Part shown: piece after piece, positions 42,647 to 51,967 of the stretch
Layout of the letters: the number at the start of each line of letters is the position of its first letter
Position numbering within the stretch: position 1 is the first letter of the stretch
NCBI RefSeq assembly: GCF_004310345.1
Contig: NZ_SISK01000012.1
Coordinates: 16,935 to 80,934, forward strand
Direction: 5' to 3'
Length of the DNA stretch: 64,000 nt
Origin: Paracoccus subflavus
GTDB lineage: Bacteria > Pseudomonadota > Alphaproteobacteria > Rhodobacterales > Rhodobacteraceae
The notes under the pieces: generated by a model
Told to the model about the DNA's origin: nothing
Database searches by the model: none
What the model saw: the letters and a program-made list of their open reading frames with translations, nothing else
Position numbers and translations under genes: made by a program

Positions 42647-43960
42647 CTAGTTCTGGAACTCCAGTTGCCGGATGATCCACAGGGAAATCACCGTCGCCAC
42701 CGCCCCCGACAACAGATAAAGGCCCGCCGCAAACAGCCCCAGCGTGGTGGACAAATAAAGCGCCGTCAGCGGCGCCAGCCCCGCCCCGAACAGCCAGCCA
42801 AAGGCGGACGCAAAGGCGGAATCGGTGTATCGGTTGCGCTTGTTGAACAGCGACGCCACCGCCCCCGACGACTGCCCGAAGCTGAGGCCCAAAATCACGA
42901 AGCCCAGGATCATGTAGATCGTTTCGCCGGTCTTGCCGCCTTGCAGCAGCAAGGGCGCCAGCAGGCTGAAGACGCCGATGGCAATCGCCCCCCAGAGCAG
43001 CATCCGGCGGCGTCCCAGCCAGTCCGACAGATAGCCGGACAGGACGATCGAGATCAGGCCGAAAGCCGCACTGACCGCCGTCAGGTTCAGAAAGAAGGTC
43101 AGCGTCTCGTCGGTATAAAGGAACACCCAGGACAGCGGGAACACCGTAACCATATGGAACATCGCAAAGCTGGCCAGCGGCACGACCGCACCCAGAGCGA
43201 TGCTCCTCCCGTCGGCGCGAAACGACTCGCGGATGCCCGAGGGCTGAAGTTCGCGCGATTCGAACGCTTCCTGAAACTCGGGGGACGCAACGATGCGCAG
43301 CCGCGCGAACAGCGCCACCACGTTGACCGAAAACGCCACGAAAAAAGGATAGCGCCAGCCCCAGTCCAGGAAATCCTCGGCCGACAGGTTCGAGACCAGA
43401 TAGGCGAACAGCAGCGCGGCCACGATCAGGCCGATGGGGGCGCCAAGCTGCGGGATCATGGCGTAGAAGCCGCGCTTTTCCTTGGGCACGCTCAGCGCCA
43501 GAAGCGAGGCGAGGCCATCCCAACTGCCGCCCAGGGCAAGGCCCTGCCCGATGCGCAGCAGCGCCATCACCACGATCGCCCATTCGCCAAGTACGGCATA
43601 GGACGGCACAAGCCCCATCGCCACCGTCGAGGTGCCCATCAGGAACAGGGCCAGCGTCAGTTTCGTCACACGGCCATGCCTGCGGTCGATCATCATGAAG
43701 ATCGCGGTGCCGATGGGCCGGGCCACAAAGGCCAGAAGCACCATGAAAAAAGACAGCAGCGTGCCCGTCAGCGGGTCCACAAAGGGAAACAGTCGCGCCG
43801 GAAACACGATCACTGCAGCAATGGCGAAAACGAAGAAGTCGAAGAACTCGGACGTTCGCCCAATGACGACGCCCACCGCGATGTCGGAGGGCGAGACGTG
43901 ATCGTCGTCGGCATCCCTGCGGGAATCGGGATGGACGGGAGTTTCGGAAGATGTCACCAT
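42647..43960 (-). CDS. MFS transporter, metabolite:H+ symporter (MHS) type
   Basis: A protein of about 437 residues with 12 helices. The N-terminal SEFFDFFVFAIAAVIVFPAR and FVARPIGTAIFMMIDRRHGR, followed by LTLALFLMGTSTVAMGLVPSY, are the MHS signature (ProP/KgtP/ShiA group). That family takes up dicarboxylates, shikimate, betaine or similar solutes. The middle helices carry PLSWVFLYTDETLTFFLNL and the C-terminal half DWLGRRRMLLWGAI. The start at MVTSSETP is tentative; an ATG at 44014 is also downstream of the candidate promoter. It is divergent from cyoA. Confidence 0.85.
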   Translation of the reverse strand: MVTSSETPVHPDSRRDADDDHVSPSDIAVGVVIGRTSEFFDFFVFAIAAVIVFPARLFPFVDPLTGTLLSFFMVLLAFVARPIGTAIFMMIDRRHGRVTKLTLALFLMGTSTVAMGLVPSYAVLGEWAIVVMALLRIGQGLALGGSWDGLASLLALSVPKEKRGFYAMIPQLGAPIGLIVAALLFAYLVSNLSAEDFLDWGWRYPFFVAFSVNVVALFARLRIVASPEFQEAFESRELQPSGIRESFRADGRSIALGAVVPLASFAMFHMVTVFPLSWVFLYTDETLTFFLNLTAVSAAFGLISIVLSGYLSDWLGRRRMLLWGAIAIGVFSLLAPLLLQGGKTGETIYMILGFVILGLSFGQSSGAVASLFNKRNRYTDSAFASAFGWLFGAGLAPLTALYLSTTLGLFAAGLYLLSGAVATVISLWIIRQLEFQN

Positions 43961-44043
43961 CGTGTGAACCGCTCCGATTGGGCCCGAAGGCGTGATGCAC
44001 AGAAAGCGCGGCATTCCCAGGGAACCCGCCCGTTTCGCTACAG

Positions 44044-44059
44044 ATGCATTATAACGCAT
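44044..44059. promoter_or_regulatory. imperfect 16-bp palindrome between MFS and cyoA
   Basis: ATGCATTATAACGCAT reads the same on both strands except at positions 5 and 12. It covers the TATAAT of the MFS promoter, so a protein bound here would block that promoter. A dimeric repressor site is the simplest reading. Confidence 0.4.
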
Positions 44060-44077
44060 TCTGGGAATACGCGACAA
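44048..44077 (-). promoter_or_regulatory. candidate promoter of the MFS gene
   Basis: On the minus strand TTGTCG (44072-44077) is followed by 18 bases and a perfect TATAAT (44048-44053). The expected start site, near 44040, excludes the ATG at 44077 and allows 44014 or 43960. Confidence 0.5.
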
Positions 44078-44083
44078 ATTGTC
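44073..44083. promoter_or_regulatory. GACAAATTGTC palindrome upstream of cyoA
   Basis: A perfect 5+1+5 palindrome about 90 bases before the cyoA ATG. A third GACAA copy follows at 44094-44098, so TTGTC and GACAA also pair across ten bases. The TTGTCG of the MFS promoter lies inside it. It could couple the oxidase operon and the transporter to one regulator. It does not match the FNR consensus (TTGAT-N4-ATCAA). Confidence 0.4.
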
Positions 44084-44174
44084 TTATGTAACGGACAAGA
44101 CAGGGAATTTATCTGCGCCACAGGGAATGGCACCGGCCATTTCCGCACGTCTTCGCTTTCCGGGGTCCAGGGTC

Positions 44175-45374
44175 ATGACACATATCGGAAAACGGCTTTT
44201 CTGGCTTGCGCCGATCCTGGTTCTGGCGGGGTGCGAGGCGGTTGTTCTGTCCCCGGCGGGCGACATCGCCGCCCGTCAGGCCACCCTCTTGGTGCAATCG
44301 ACCCTGCTGATGCTGATCATCATCGTTCCGGTGATGGCACTGATCGTGTGGTTCGCCTGGCGGTATCGCGCAAGAAACCGCGCTGCCAGCTATCGACCCG
44401 ATTGGGATCATTCCACCAAGCTGGAACTGGTGATCTGGGCGATCCCTTTGTTGATCATCATCTGCCTGGGCGCGCTGACCTGGGTGGGAACGCATCTTCT
44501 GGACCCGTACCGACCGCTGGACCGCATCAGCGAGGATCGGCCCGTGGGCGACCGGACGCCGCTGCGGGTGCAGGTGGTGGCGATGGACTGGAAATGGCTG
44601 TTCATCTATCCGGGACAGGGCGTGGCCACCGTGAACCAGATGGCCGTGCCGGTTGACCGCCCCGTGCAGTTCACGCTGACCTCGGCCTCGGTAATGAACG
44701 CTTTCTACATTCCGGCCATGGCGGGCATGATCTATGCCATGCCGGGGATGCAGACGACGCTGCATGGCGTCTTCAACGAGGCGGGGGAATACCAGGGGCT
44801 TGCGTCGAACTATTCGGGAGCGGGCTTTTCGGGAATGCGGTTCAGGGCCCATGCGCTTGACGACGCAGGCTTTGATGCCTGGATCGCCGAGGCCCGGGCC
44901 AGCGGACAAGACCTGGACCGAACCCGTTATCTGGAGCTGGAGAAGCCCAGCGAAAATGTGCCCCCCATGGCCTTTGCCAACGTCGATCCGCAGCTTTTCC
45001 CGCGCGTGGTCAACATGTGCGTCGAGGACGGCCGCATGTGCATGGCCGAGATGATGGCCTATGACGCCAAGGGCGGGCTGGGGCTGCCGGGCGCAGCCAA
45101 TGTGGCGGCGCTGCCCGATACAGGGGCTCGCGGCACCCCCCGCCCGGTTCTGGGCCTGCCGCCTTTCCAGGTCACGGGCATCTGCAATGCCGAGGACGAG
45201 ACCCGGATGCTGGCAGGTCTGCCCGCGTTGCAGGCCGGGCCTCGCGACCTCTCGCCGCTGCGCGGTCAGGGGCTGGCCCAGCCGGGCCAGGTTCGTGACT
45301 GGCTGGCGCCGCATCTGAACCCGAACCGGCTGACCCAGACCGCGCCGCAACCCGGCGCTGACCAGAACCTTTGA
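44175..45374 (+). CDS. cyoA: cytochrome bo3-type quinol oxidase subunit II
   Basis: A 399-residue lipoprotein subunit. The lipobox is [10 protein letters not shown]. Two helices follow (about 38-60 and 85-105, [20 protein letters not shown]), then a cupredoxin-like periplasmic domain with [20 protein letters not shown] and [20 protein letters not shown]. The CuA-site Cys and His ligands of cytochrome c oxidases are absent, so it takes electrons from quinol. The C-terminal part is longer than in E. coli, with extra Pro/Gly segments to about residue 395. cyoB follows 13 bases downstream. Confidence 0.95.
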   Translation: MTHIGKRLFWLAPILVLAGCEAVVLSPAGDIAARQATLLVQSTLLMLIIIVPVMALIVWFAWRYRARNRAASYRPDWDHSTKLELVIWAIPLLIIICLGALTWVGTHLLDPYRPLDRISEDRPVGDRTPLRVQVVAMDWKWLFIYPGQGVATVNQMAVPVDRPVQFTLTSASVMNAFYIPAMAGMIYAMPGMQTTLHGVFNEAGEYQGLASNYSGAGFSGMRFRAHALDDAGFDAWIAEARASGQDLDRTRYLELEKPSENVPPMAFANVDPQLFPRVVNMCVEDGRMCMAEMMAYDAKGGLGLPGAANVAALPDTGARGTPRPVLGLPPFQVTGICNAEDETRMLAGLPALQAGPRDLSPLRGQGLAQPGQVRDWLAPHLNPNRLTQTAPQPGADQNL

Positions 45375-45387
45375 CCCGGAGTGCGCG

Positions 45388-47442
45388 ATGGCGATTCCCG
45401 CTGACATTCCCACCACTTTCCTGTTCGGACGGTTGAATGCCAATGCGATTCCGCAGGATCCGATCATCTGGGCCACATTCGTCGTGGTCGCCATAGGCGG
45501 CGCAGCCATCCTGTTCCTGCTGCACAAGTACCGGCTATGGTCCTGGCTGTGGAGCGAATGGTTCACCTCGGTCGATCACAAAAAGATCGGCATCATGTAC
45601 ATGGTGCTGGCGCTGGTCATGTTCGTGCGCGGATTTGCCGACGCCATCATGATGCGCCTTCAGCAGATGCTGGCCCACAACGGGTCCGAAGGCTATCTGA
45701 ACGCGCACCATTACGATCAGATCTTCACGGCCCACGGGGTCATCATGATCTTTTTCGTGGCGATGCCCTTCGTCACGGGGCTGATGAACTATGTCGTTCC
45801 CTTGCAGATCGGTGCGCGGGACGTGTCGTTCCCGTTCCTGAACAACCTCAGTTTCTGGATGACGGTCGGCGGCGCCGCCCTGACCATGATGTCGCTGTTC
45901 GTGGGCGAATTCGCGCAAACCGGCTGGCTGGCCTTTCCACCGCTGTCCGGCCTCGGCTACAGCCCCTATGTGGGCGTGGACTATTACATCTGGGGCCTTC
46001 AGATCGCCGGTGTCGGGACCACCTTGTCGGGGATCAACCTGCTGGTGACCATCATCAAGATGCGCGCGCCGGGCATGACCATGATGCGGATGCCGATCTT
46101 CACCTGGACGGCGCTTTGCACCAACATCCTGATCGTCGCGTCGTTTCCGGTGCTGACGGTGACGCTGGTGCTGCTGACGCTGGATCGGTATGTCGGCACC
46201 AATTTCTTTGCCGTCGATCTGGGCGGCAATCCGATGATGTATGTCAATCTCATCTGGATCTGGGGCCACCCCGAAGTCTATATCCTGATCCTGCCGCTGT
46301 TCGGCGTCTTTTCCGAGGTGGTGGCGACCTACAGCGGCAAGCGGCTGTTCGGCTATACCTCGATGGTCTATGCGACGGTCTGCATCACCATCCTGTCCTA
46401 TATCGTCTGGCTGCACCATTTCTTCACCATGGGGTCGGGGGCCTCGGTGAACTCGTTCTTCGGGATCACCACCATGATCATCTCGGTGCCGACGGGGGCC
46501 AAGATCTTCAACTGGCTGTTCACCATGTATCGCGGCCGCATCCGGTTCGAATTGCCGATGATGTGGTCGGTGGCCTTCATGCTGACCTTTGTGATCGGCG
46601 GCATGACGGGCGTCCTGCTGGCCGTGCCGCCGGCTGATTTCGTGCTGCACAACTCGCTGTTCCTGGTGGCGCATTTCCACAACGTCATCATCGGCGGCGT
46701 GCTGTTCGGGCTGTTCGCGGCGATCAATTACTGGTGGCCCAAGGCCTTTGGCTTCACGTTGGACGTGTTCTGGGGCAAGGTCAGCTTCTGGTTCTGGGTG
46801 GTCGGCTTCTGGGTGGCCTTCGCGCCGCTGTATGTCCTGGGCCTGATGGGCGTGACGCGCCGGATGCGGGTCTTCGACGATCCCAGCCTGCAGATCTGGT
46901 TCACCATCGCCGCATTCGGCGCGGTTCTGATCGCCATCGGCATCGCCGCGATGTTCGTGCAGTTCGCCGTGTCGATCCGCCGCCGACATGAACTGCGCGA
47001 CGAGACCGGCGATCCCTGGGACGGACGCACGCTGGAATGGGCGACCTCGTCGCCGCCGCCCGCCTATAATTTCGCCTTCACGCCCGTCAGCCACAGCCTT
47101 GATACCTGGTGGGACATGAAGCGGTTCGGCCAGACACGGCCCCGCGCGCCCCATATGGCGATCCACATGCCCAGGAACACCGGGGCGGGGGTCATCATCG
47201 CGGGCCTGTCCACCCTCTGCGGGTTCGCGCTGGTCTGGTACATCTGGTGGCTGGCCGCGCTGTCCTTCCTCGCTATCATCGCGGTCGCGATCCTGCATAC
47301 CTTCAACTATGACCGCGACTACGATATCCCTGCCGAAGAGATCAGCGCGACCGAGGAGGCGCGCGACCGGCAGCTTGCCGGGGCGGCGCCTTCGCAGGAA
47401 AGCCGGGACGGGCCCGGCCGCCCGATTGCACAGGGGGCCTGA
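45388..47442 (+). CDS. cyoB: cytochrome bo3-type quinol oxidase subunit I
   Basis: This 684-residue catalytic subunit has about 15 helices. The heme-copper ligands can be seen: His in [16 protein letters not shown] (low-spin heme), [15 protein letters not shown] (CuB His and the cross-linked Tyr), [10 protein letters not shown] (two CuB His) and [16 protein letters not shown] (high-spin and low-spin heme His). [17 protein letters not shown] is the conserved start. It reduces O2 to water and pumps protons. The heme type (o or a) cannot be known because no cyoE is in the window. Confidence 0.97.
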   Translation: MAIPADIPTTFLFGRLNANAIPQDPIIWATFVVVAIGGAAILFLLHKYRLWSWLWSEWFTSVDHKKIGIMYMVLALVMFVRGFADAIMMRLQQMLAHNGSEGYLNAHHYDQIFTAHGVIMIFFVAMPFVTGLMNYVVPLQIGARDVSFPFLNNLSFWMTVGGAALTMMSLFVGEFAQTGWLAFPPLSGLGYSPYVGVDYYIWGLQIAGVGTTLSGINLLVTIIKMRAPGMTMMRMPIFTWTALCTNILIVASFPVLTVTLVLLTLDRYVGTNFFAVDLGGNPMMYVNLIWIWGHPEVYILILPLFGVFSEVVATYSGKRLFGYTSMVYATVCITILSYIVWLHHFFTMGSGASVNSFFGITTMIISVPTGAKIFNWLFTMYRGRIRFELPMMWSVAFMLTFVIGGMTGVLLAVPPADFVLHNSLFLVAHFHNVIIGGVLFGLFAAINYWWPKAFGFTLDVFWGKVSFWFWVVGFWVAFAPLYVLGLMGVTRRMRVFDDPSLQIWFTIAAFGAVLIAIGIAAMFVQFAVSIRRRHELRDETGDPWDGRTLEWATSSPPPAYNFAFTPVSHSLDTWWDMKRFGQTRPRAPHMAIHMPRNTGAGVIIAGLSTLCGFALVWYIWWLAALSFLAIIAVAILHTFNYDRDYDIPAEEISATEEARDRQLAGAAPSQESRDGPGRPIAQGA

Positions 47443-47445
47443 TCC

Positions 47446-48066
47446 ATGAGCATGTCCACGTCCAAGGCCCCCGGCGAATTCTGGGAAATCGAAACCCATC
47501 ACCATCACGAGGGTGCGTCGACCAGCATCGGATTCTGGGTCTATCTGATGAGCGACTGCCTGATGTTCGCGGTCCTCTTTGCCGTCTTTGGCGTCCTTGG
47601 CGGCGCCTATGCGGCAGGGCCAGGGCCGCGCGACCTGTTCGACCTGGAACTGGTCGCGCTCAGCACGGCCTTTCTGCTGATCTCGTCGCTGACCTATGGC
47701 TTGGCGATGCTGGCGATGGTCAGGAACGACCGGTCCGCCACGATGCGCTGGCTTGGGATCACGCTGGTCTTCGGCCTCGCCTTCTTGGGGGTGACGATCT
47801 ATGAATTCAGCCATCTGATCCATATCGGCGCCGGGCCGCAGCGGTCGGCCTTTCTGTCGGCCTTCTTCACGCTGGTGGGAACGCATGGGCTGCACGTCGC
47901 CTTTGGCTGCTTGTGGCTGGTCACGCTGATGGTGCAGGTCGGCCAACGTGGGCTGGTCGATGCCAACCGCCGCCGCCTGTCCTGCCTGTCGATGTTCTGG
48001 CATTTCCTGGATGTGATCTGGATTGGCGTTTTCACCTTTGTCTATCTTCTGGGAGTGATCCGATGA
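47446..48066 (+). CDS. cyoC: cytochrome bo3-type quinol oxidase subunit III
   Basis: A 206-residue protein with five helices. The N-terminus has a His cluster (ETHHHHEGASTS) before the first helix. SIGFWVYLMSDCLMFAVLF and TLVGTHGLHVAFGCLWLVTL are the subunit III signature. The stop overlaps the ATG of cyoD (ATGA), so the two are translated together. It supports the stability of subunit I. Confidence 0.95.
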   Translation: MSMSTSKAPGEFWEIETHHHHEGASTSIGFWVYLMSDCLMFAVLFAVFGVLGGAYAAGPGPRDLFDLELVALSTAFLLISSLTYGLAMLAMVRNDRSATMRWLGITLVFGLAFLGVTIYEFSHLIHIGAGPQRSAFLSAFFTLVGTHGLHVAFGCLWLVTLMVQVGQRGLVDANRRRLSCLSMFWHFLDVIWIGVFTFVYLLGVIR

Positions 48067-48479
48067 GCTCGATCGAGGCCCAGGGCGACCGCCACCGTGC
48101 CGAACGCCGCGCCGAGGCGCATGGCGATCATCACGACGACGGACACGACCATGGCACAGTGAAATCCTATCTCACCGGCTTCGTGCTGTCGGTGATCCTG
48201 ACGGCCATCCCCTTCGGCGTGGTGATGGGCGGCGGGTTCGAGGACCGGCTGCTGACGGCGGCAGTGGTGGTCGTCAGCGCCGTGGCCCAGGTGATCGTGC
48301 AGATGGTCTATTTCCTGCACATGAACACCCGCAGCGACGAAGGCTGGACCTTCATGGCCCTGGTCTTCACGCTGGTCGTGCTGGTCATCATGATCGCCGG
48401 GTCGCTGTGGGTCATGTACCACCTGAACACCAACATGATGCCGCAGATGAACCACGAGGCCCTGGGCCTGGGATCGTGA
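48063..48479 (+). CDS. cyoD: cytochrome bo3-type quinol oxidase subunit IV
   Basis: A 138-residue protein with three helices (LTGFVLSVILTAIPFGVVMG, then LLTAAVVVVSAVAQVIVQMVYFLHM in parts, then LVFTLVVLVIMIAGSLWVMYHL). HMNTRSDEGW is the family motif. The N-terminus is longer than usual and rich in His and Asp (HGDHHDDGHDHG), so it may bind metal. The stop overlaps the GTG of the SURF1 gene. Confidence 0.94.
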   Translation: MSSIEAQGDRHRAERRAEAHGDHHDDGHDHGTVKSYLTGFVLSVILTAIPFGVVMGGGFEDRLLTAAVVVVSAVAQVIVQMVYFLHMNTRSDEGWTFMALVFTLVVLVIMIAGSLWVMYHLNTNMMPQMNHEALGLGS

Positions 48480-49159
48480 CCGCCGCGCGTCGTCCCGCCG
48501 CGCTGCTGGCGGTGGCGGGGATGGTCTTTGCCCTTCTCGGGTCGCTGGGGATCTGGCAGGTGCAGCGCCTGGCATGGAAGTCCGACCTGATCGCGCGTGT
48601 CGAACAGCGTCTTGCCGCCCGTCCGGTTCCTCCTCCGCCGCCGTCCGAATGGGCGGAACTGACGGTCGACGATGCCGAGTATCGCCGCGTCACGGTATCG
48701 GGGGAATACCTGCCCGAAAGCGACGTGCTGGTGCAGGCCGTGACCGAACGCGGCGCTGGTTTCTGGGTCATGACACCGATGGTGACAGGGGACGGCTGGC
48801 ATCTTCTGGTCAACCGGGGCTTCGTGGCTGCCGACCGACGCGAGAGCCGCCCCCTTCCGCCCGGTCCCCAGATCGTGACGGGGCTGTTGCGGATGACCCA
48901 GCCGGACGGCGCCTTTCTGCGCGCCAACGACCCCGCTGCGGGCCGATGGTATTCGCGCGACACGGCGGCCATCGGGGCCACGCTGGGCCTGCCCCGCATC
49001 GCCCCCTATTTCATCGACGCCGCCCGCAGGGGCGAAGCCCAGCCGATCGGCGGTCTGACGGTGGTGGCCTTTCGCAACAACCATCTGGTCTATGCGCTGA
49101 CCTGGTTCACGATGGCGGGCGGGGTGGTGGTCCTGACGGCCTGCGCACTGCGCCGCTAG
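48476..49159 (+). CDS. SURF1 family oxidase assembly protein
   Basis: A 227-residue protein with an N-terminal helix (LLAVAGMVFALLGSLGIWQV) and a C-terminal helix (HLVYALTWFTMAGGVVVLTA), the normal SURF1 layout. GIWQVQRLAWKSDLIARVEQ and HLLVNRGFVAADRR match the family. SURF1 inserts heme into subunit I, and its place as last gene of cyoABCD fits assembly of this quinol oxidase. The GTG overlaps the cyoD stop. The ATG further upstream would lie inside cyoD and is rejected. Confidence 0.92.
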   Translation: MTAARRPAALLAVAGMVFALLGSLGIWQVQRLAWKSDLIARVEQRLAARPVPPPPPSEWAELTVDDAEYRRVTVSGEYLPESDVLVQAVTERGAGFWVMTPMVTGDGWHLLVNRGFVAADRRESRPLPPGPQIVTGLLRMTQPDGAFLRANDPAAGRWYSRDTAAIGATLGLPRIAPYFIDAARRGEAQPIGGLTVVAFRNNHLVYALTWFTMAGGVVVLTACALRR

Positions 49160-49160
49160 G

Positions 49161-49199
49161 ACAGTCCGGCACAGTCCGGCACAGGCCCCGGCGTCGGGG
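49161..49199. repeat. short tandem repeat and hairpin after SURF1
   Basis: ACAGTCCGGC occurs twice in tandem at 49161-49180, followed by a partial third copy. CCCCG and CGGGG (49186-49199) pair around GCGT. There is no T-run. It may mark the end of the cyo transcript. Confidence 0.35.
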
Positions 49200-49279
49200 G
49201 CTTGCCAAGTCTGACGCCCTGCGCCACCCTTCCTGTCAGCAAACCCGCGATCAAGCGGGATGACGAACAGGGAAAAACC

Positions 49280-50878
49280 ATGAACCATATTCTGACCCCG
49301 CGCGCGATCCTGCTGGCATCGGCCCTGGCCATCGCGCCCGCCGCCTGGGCGGAAACCCCCGCCGACACGCTGGTCGTGGCCGCCGCCATCGACGACATCA
49401 TCAGCCTCGACCCGGCCCAGAGCTTTGAATTCTCGGGCAACGACGTGAACCAGAACACCTATGACAGGCTGGTCGATTTCGACCCGCTGGACATGGAGGC
49501 GGGCTTCAAGCCGTCGCTTGCCGAAAGCTGGGAGGTGTCCGAGGACGGCCTGTCGATCACCTTCACCATGCGCCAAGGCGTCACTTTCCATTCCGGAAAT
49601 CCGGTCCGCGCCGAGGATGCGGCATGGTCGCTGCAGCGCGCGGTCAAGCTGGACAAGACCCCGGCCTTCATCCTGACCCAGTTCGGCTTTACGCCGGAGA
49701 ATGTCGAGGAAAAGATCACCTTCGACGACACGACCCTGACGCTGAATCTCGACAAGCCCTATGCGCCGACCTTCGTGCTGAACTGCCTGACCGCCAACAT
49801 CGCCAGCGTGGTGGACAAGGAAACGGTGATGGCGAATGCCGAGGGCGAGGATCTGGGCAACACCTGGCTGAACACCAACGAGGCAGGGTCCGGCCCCTAT
49901 ACCCTGGCCGGCTGGCGCCCGAACGAGGCCGTGCAACTGGCCGCCTATGACAGTTATTTCCAGGGCGCCCCGGCCATGAAGCGCGTGATCGTGCGCAACG
50001 TCGCCGAATCCAGCGCGCAGCGGCTTCTGCTGGAACAGGGTGACATCGACGCCGCCCGCAACCTGTCGCCCACCGACGTGGAGTCCATCGCCGCGGTCAA
50101 GGGTGTGACGATCCAGGACGAGCCGCGGGGCCGGATCCTGTATATGGGCCTCAACCAGAAGGACGAGGTTCTGTCGAACCCTGCCGTCATCGAGGCGATG
50201 AAATATCTGGTCGATTACGACGGCATCGCGAACAGCTTCCTCAAGGGCATGTTCATGCCCCACCAGGCCTTCCTGCCCAAGGGATACCTTGGCGCGCTGG
50301 AGGACATGCCCTGGACCTATGACGTCGCCCGTGCCAAGGCCCTGATCGACGAGGCGGGACTGGCGGGCAGCACCATCACCACCAAGGTCCGCGACCTGCG
50401 CGAATATGTCGATGTAGCCCAGGCCCTGCAGGCGTCGATGGCCGAGGCCGGGCTGACCCTGGAAATCCAGCAGATGACCGGAGCGCAGGTGCTGGACGCC
50501 TATCGCGCCCGCGACGTGCCGATTTTCCTGGGCGAATGGGGCCCGGACTATTCGGACCCGAACACCAACGCCGCGACCTTTGCCTATAACCCCGACAACA
50601 GCGACGAGGCGCAGGCCACGGGTCTGCTGGCCTGGCGCAACGCCTATGCCGTTCCGCAGGAAATGAACGAGGCCACCGTGGCCGCGACCCTGGAACAGGA
50701 TGCCGGCAAGCGCGCGCAGATGTATCAGGACATCCAGCGCCAGTATCAGGCCGAGGCGCCGATCATCCCCCTGTTCCAGCGGGTCGAGAACACCGGGCTG
50801 CGCGACACTGTGCAAAACTGGAATTCGGGCGGATCCGTGACCTCGGTCATGTATCGACAGGTCACGAAGGGCGAATAA
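49280..50878 (+). CDS. dipeptide/oligopeptide ABC transporter, substrate-binding protein
   Basis: A 532-residue periplasmic protein of SBP family 5. The signal peptide is AILLASALAIAPAAWAE. The core has AAIDDIISLDPAQSFEFSGND and WEVSEDGLSITFTMRQGVTFHSG, both typical of DppA/OppA-like proteins, with GPDYSDPNTNAATFAYNPDN in the hinge region. It opens a five-gene operon with two permeases and two ATPases. The natural ligand is unknown: peptides, nickel chelates, or sugars are all possible in this family. GGAAAAA precedes the ATG. Confidence 0.94.
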   Translation: MNHILTPRAILLASALAIAPAAWAETPADTLVVAAAIDDIISLDPAQSFEFSGNDVNQNTYDRLVDFDPLDMEAGFKPSLAESWEVSEDGLSITFTMRQGVTFHSGNPVRAEDAAWSLQRAVKLDKTPAFILTQFGFTPENVEEKITFDDTTLTLNLDKPYAPTFVLNCLTANIASVVDKETVMANAEGEDLGNTWLNTNEAGSGPYTLAGWRPNEAVQLAAYDSYFQGAPAMKRVIVRNVAESSAQRLLLEQGDIDAARNLSPTDVESIAAVKGVTIQDEPRGRILYMGLNQKDEVLSNPAVIEAMKYLVDYDGIANSFLKGMFMPHQAFLPKGYLGALEDMPWTYDVARAKALIDEAGLAGSTITTKVRDLREYVDVAQALQASMAEAGLTLEIQQMTGAQVLDAYRARDVPIFLGEWGPDYSDPNTNAATFAYNPDNSDEAQATGLLAWRNAYAVPQEMNEATVAATLEQDAGKRAQMYQDIQRQYQAEAPIIPLFQRVENTGLRDTVQNWNSGGSVTSVMYRQVTKGE

Positions 50879-50887
50879 GGCTTGGCC

Positions 50888-51967
50888 GTGACCGATGCCG
50901 ACACAGGCCGGGGGGCGGCGCCGTCCCCCGCGCCCGATCACCGTGCCGCCGCCCGACGCCGCCATGCCCGCAGCATCGCGGGCACGCTTTTGTCGTTGGC
51001 CCTGACGATGCTTGGCCTGTTGCTGGTGACGTTCATCATCGGTCGGGTCATGCCCATCGACCCGGTCCTGAAGGTCGTGGGCGACCGCGCGACGCAGGCG
51101 CAATACGACGCAGCCTATCAGGCGATGGGGTTGGACCGGCCTCTGGTCGTGCAGTTCATCCGCTATCTGGGCGAGGTGCTGACCGGCGATTTCGGACGGT
51201 CCATCTCGACCGGGCAACTGGTCGTGGACGACATCAGGCGCGTCTTTCCCGCAACCGTCGAACTGGCGACGCTGGGCACGCTGATCGGCGTGGCGATCGG
51301 CGTTCCCCTGGGCGTGATCGCCGCCGCGCGCCGGGGCGGGGCAATCGACCAGGTGGCCCGCGTGGTGGCACTTGTGGGCTATTCCATGCCGATCTTCTGG
51401 CTGGGGCTGATGGGGCTGCTCGTGTTCTACGGCATCCTCGGCTGGGTCGGCGGGCCGGGACGGCAGGGCATCATCTATGACGGCATGGTCCCGACCGTCA
51501 CCGGGCTGATCCTGGTCGATTCGCTGATCGCCGGCGACTGGGGTGCCTTCAGGGACGCATTCAGCCACATCATCCTGCCCGCCAGCCTGCTGGGCTATTT
51601 CAGCCTGGCCTATATCAGCCGCATGACCCGCAGCTTCATGCTGGAACAACTGTCCGCCGAATACATCACGACCGCCCGCGTCAAGGGGCTGTCGGAACGC
51701 GCGGTGATCTGGCGGCACGCATTCCGCAACATCCAGATTCCGCTGATCACCGTGATCGCGCTGTCCTTTGGGTCGCTGCTGGAAGGGTCGGTCCTGACCG
51801 AGATCATCTTTTCCTGGCCCGGCCTTGGCCAATACATCACAAAGGCGCTTCTGTCGGGCGACATGAACGCCGTTCTGGGCGGCACGGTGGTGGTGGGCAC
51901 CTGCTTCGTGTTGCTGAACCTTCTCAGCGACATCCTGTATCGCGTCCTGGACCCGAGGTCGAAATGA
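50888..51967 (+). CDS. dipeptide-type ABC transporter permease (DppB-like)
   Basis: A 359-residue inner-membrane permease. Six helices are seen after a long, Arg-rich N-terminal region (about 1-35) that is longer than in E. coli DppB. DPVLKVVGDRATQAQYDAAY is the family's periplasmic motif. The EAA loop is visible at EYITTARVKGLSERAVIWRHAFRN. GTG at 50888 follows AAGG; a TTG at 50882 is the alternative. The stop overlaps the next ATG. Confidence 0.93.
   Translation: MTDADTGRGAAPSPAPDHRAAARRRHARSIAGTLLSLALTMLGLLLVTFIIGRVMPIDPVLKVVGDRATQAQYDAAYQAMGLDRPLVVQFIRYLGEVLTGDFGRSISTGQLVVDDIRRVFPATVELATLGTLIGVAIGVPLGVIAAARRGGAIDQVARVVALVGYSMPIFWLGLMGLLVFYGILGWVGGPGRQGIIYDGMVPTVTGLILVDSLIAGDWGAFRDAFSHIILPASLLGYFSLAYISRMTRSFMLEQLSAEYITTARVKGLSERAVIWRHAFRNIQIPLITVIALSFGSLLEGSVLTEIIFSWPGLGQYITKALLSGDMNAVLGGTVVVGTCFVLLNLLSDILYRVLDPRSK

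Noticed and set aside
44073..44098. FNR/NNR box upstream of cyoA
   Set aside because: The palindrome reads GACAAATTGTC and does not fit TTGAT-N4-ATCAA at either half.
45535..48003. Open frame of over 800 codons opposite cyoB and cyoC
   Set aside because: It is the antisense shadow of a strongly conserved oxidase gene with repetitive charged composition.
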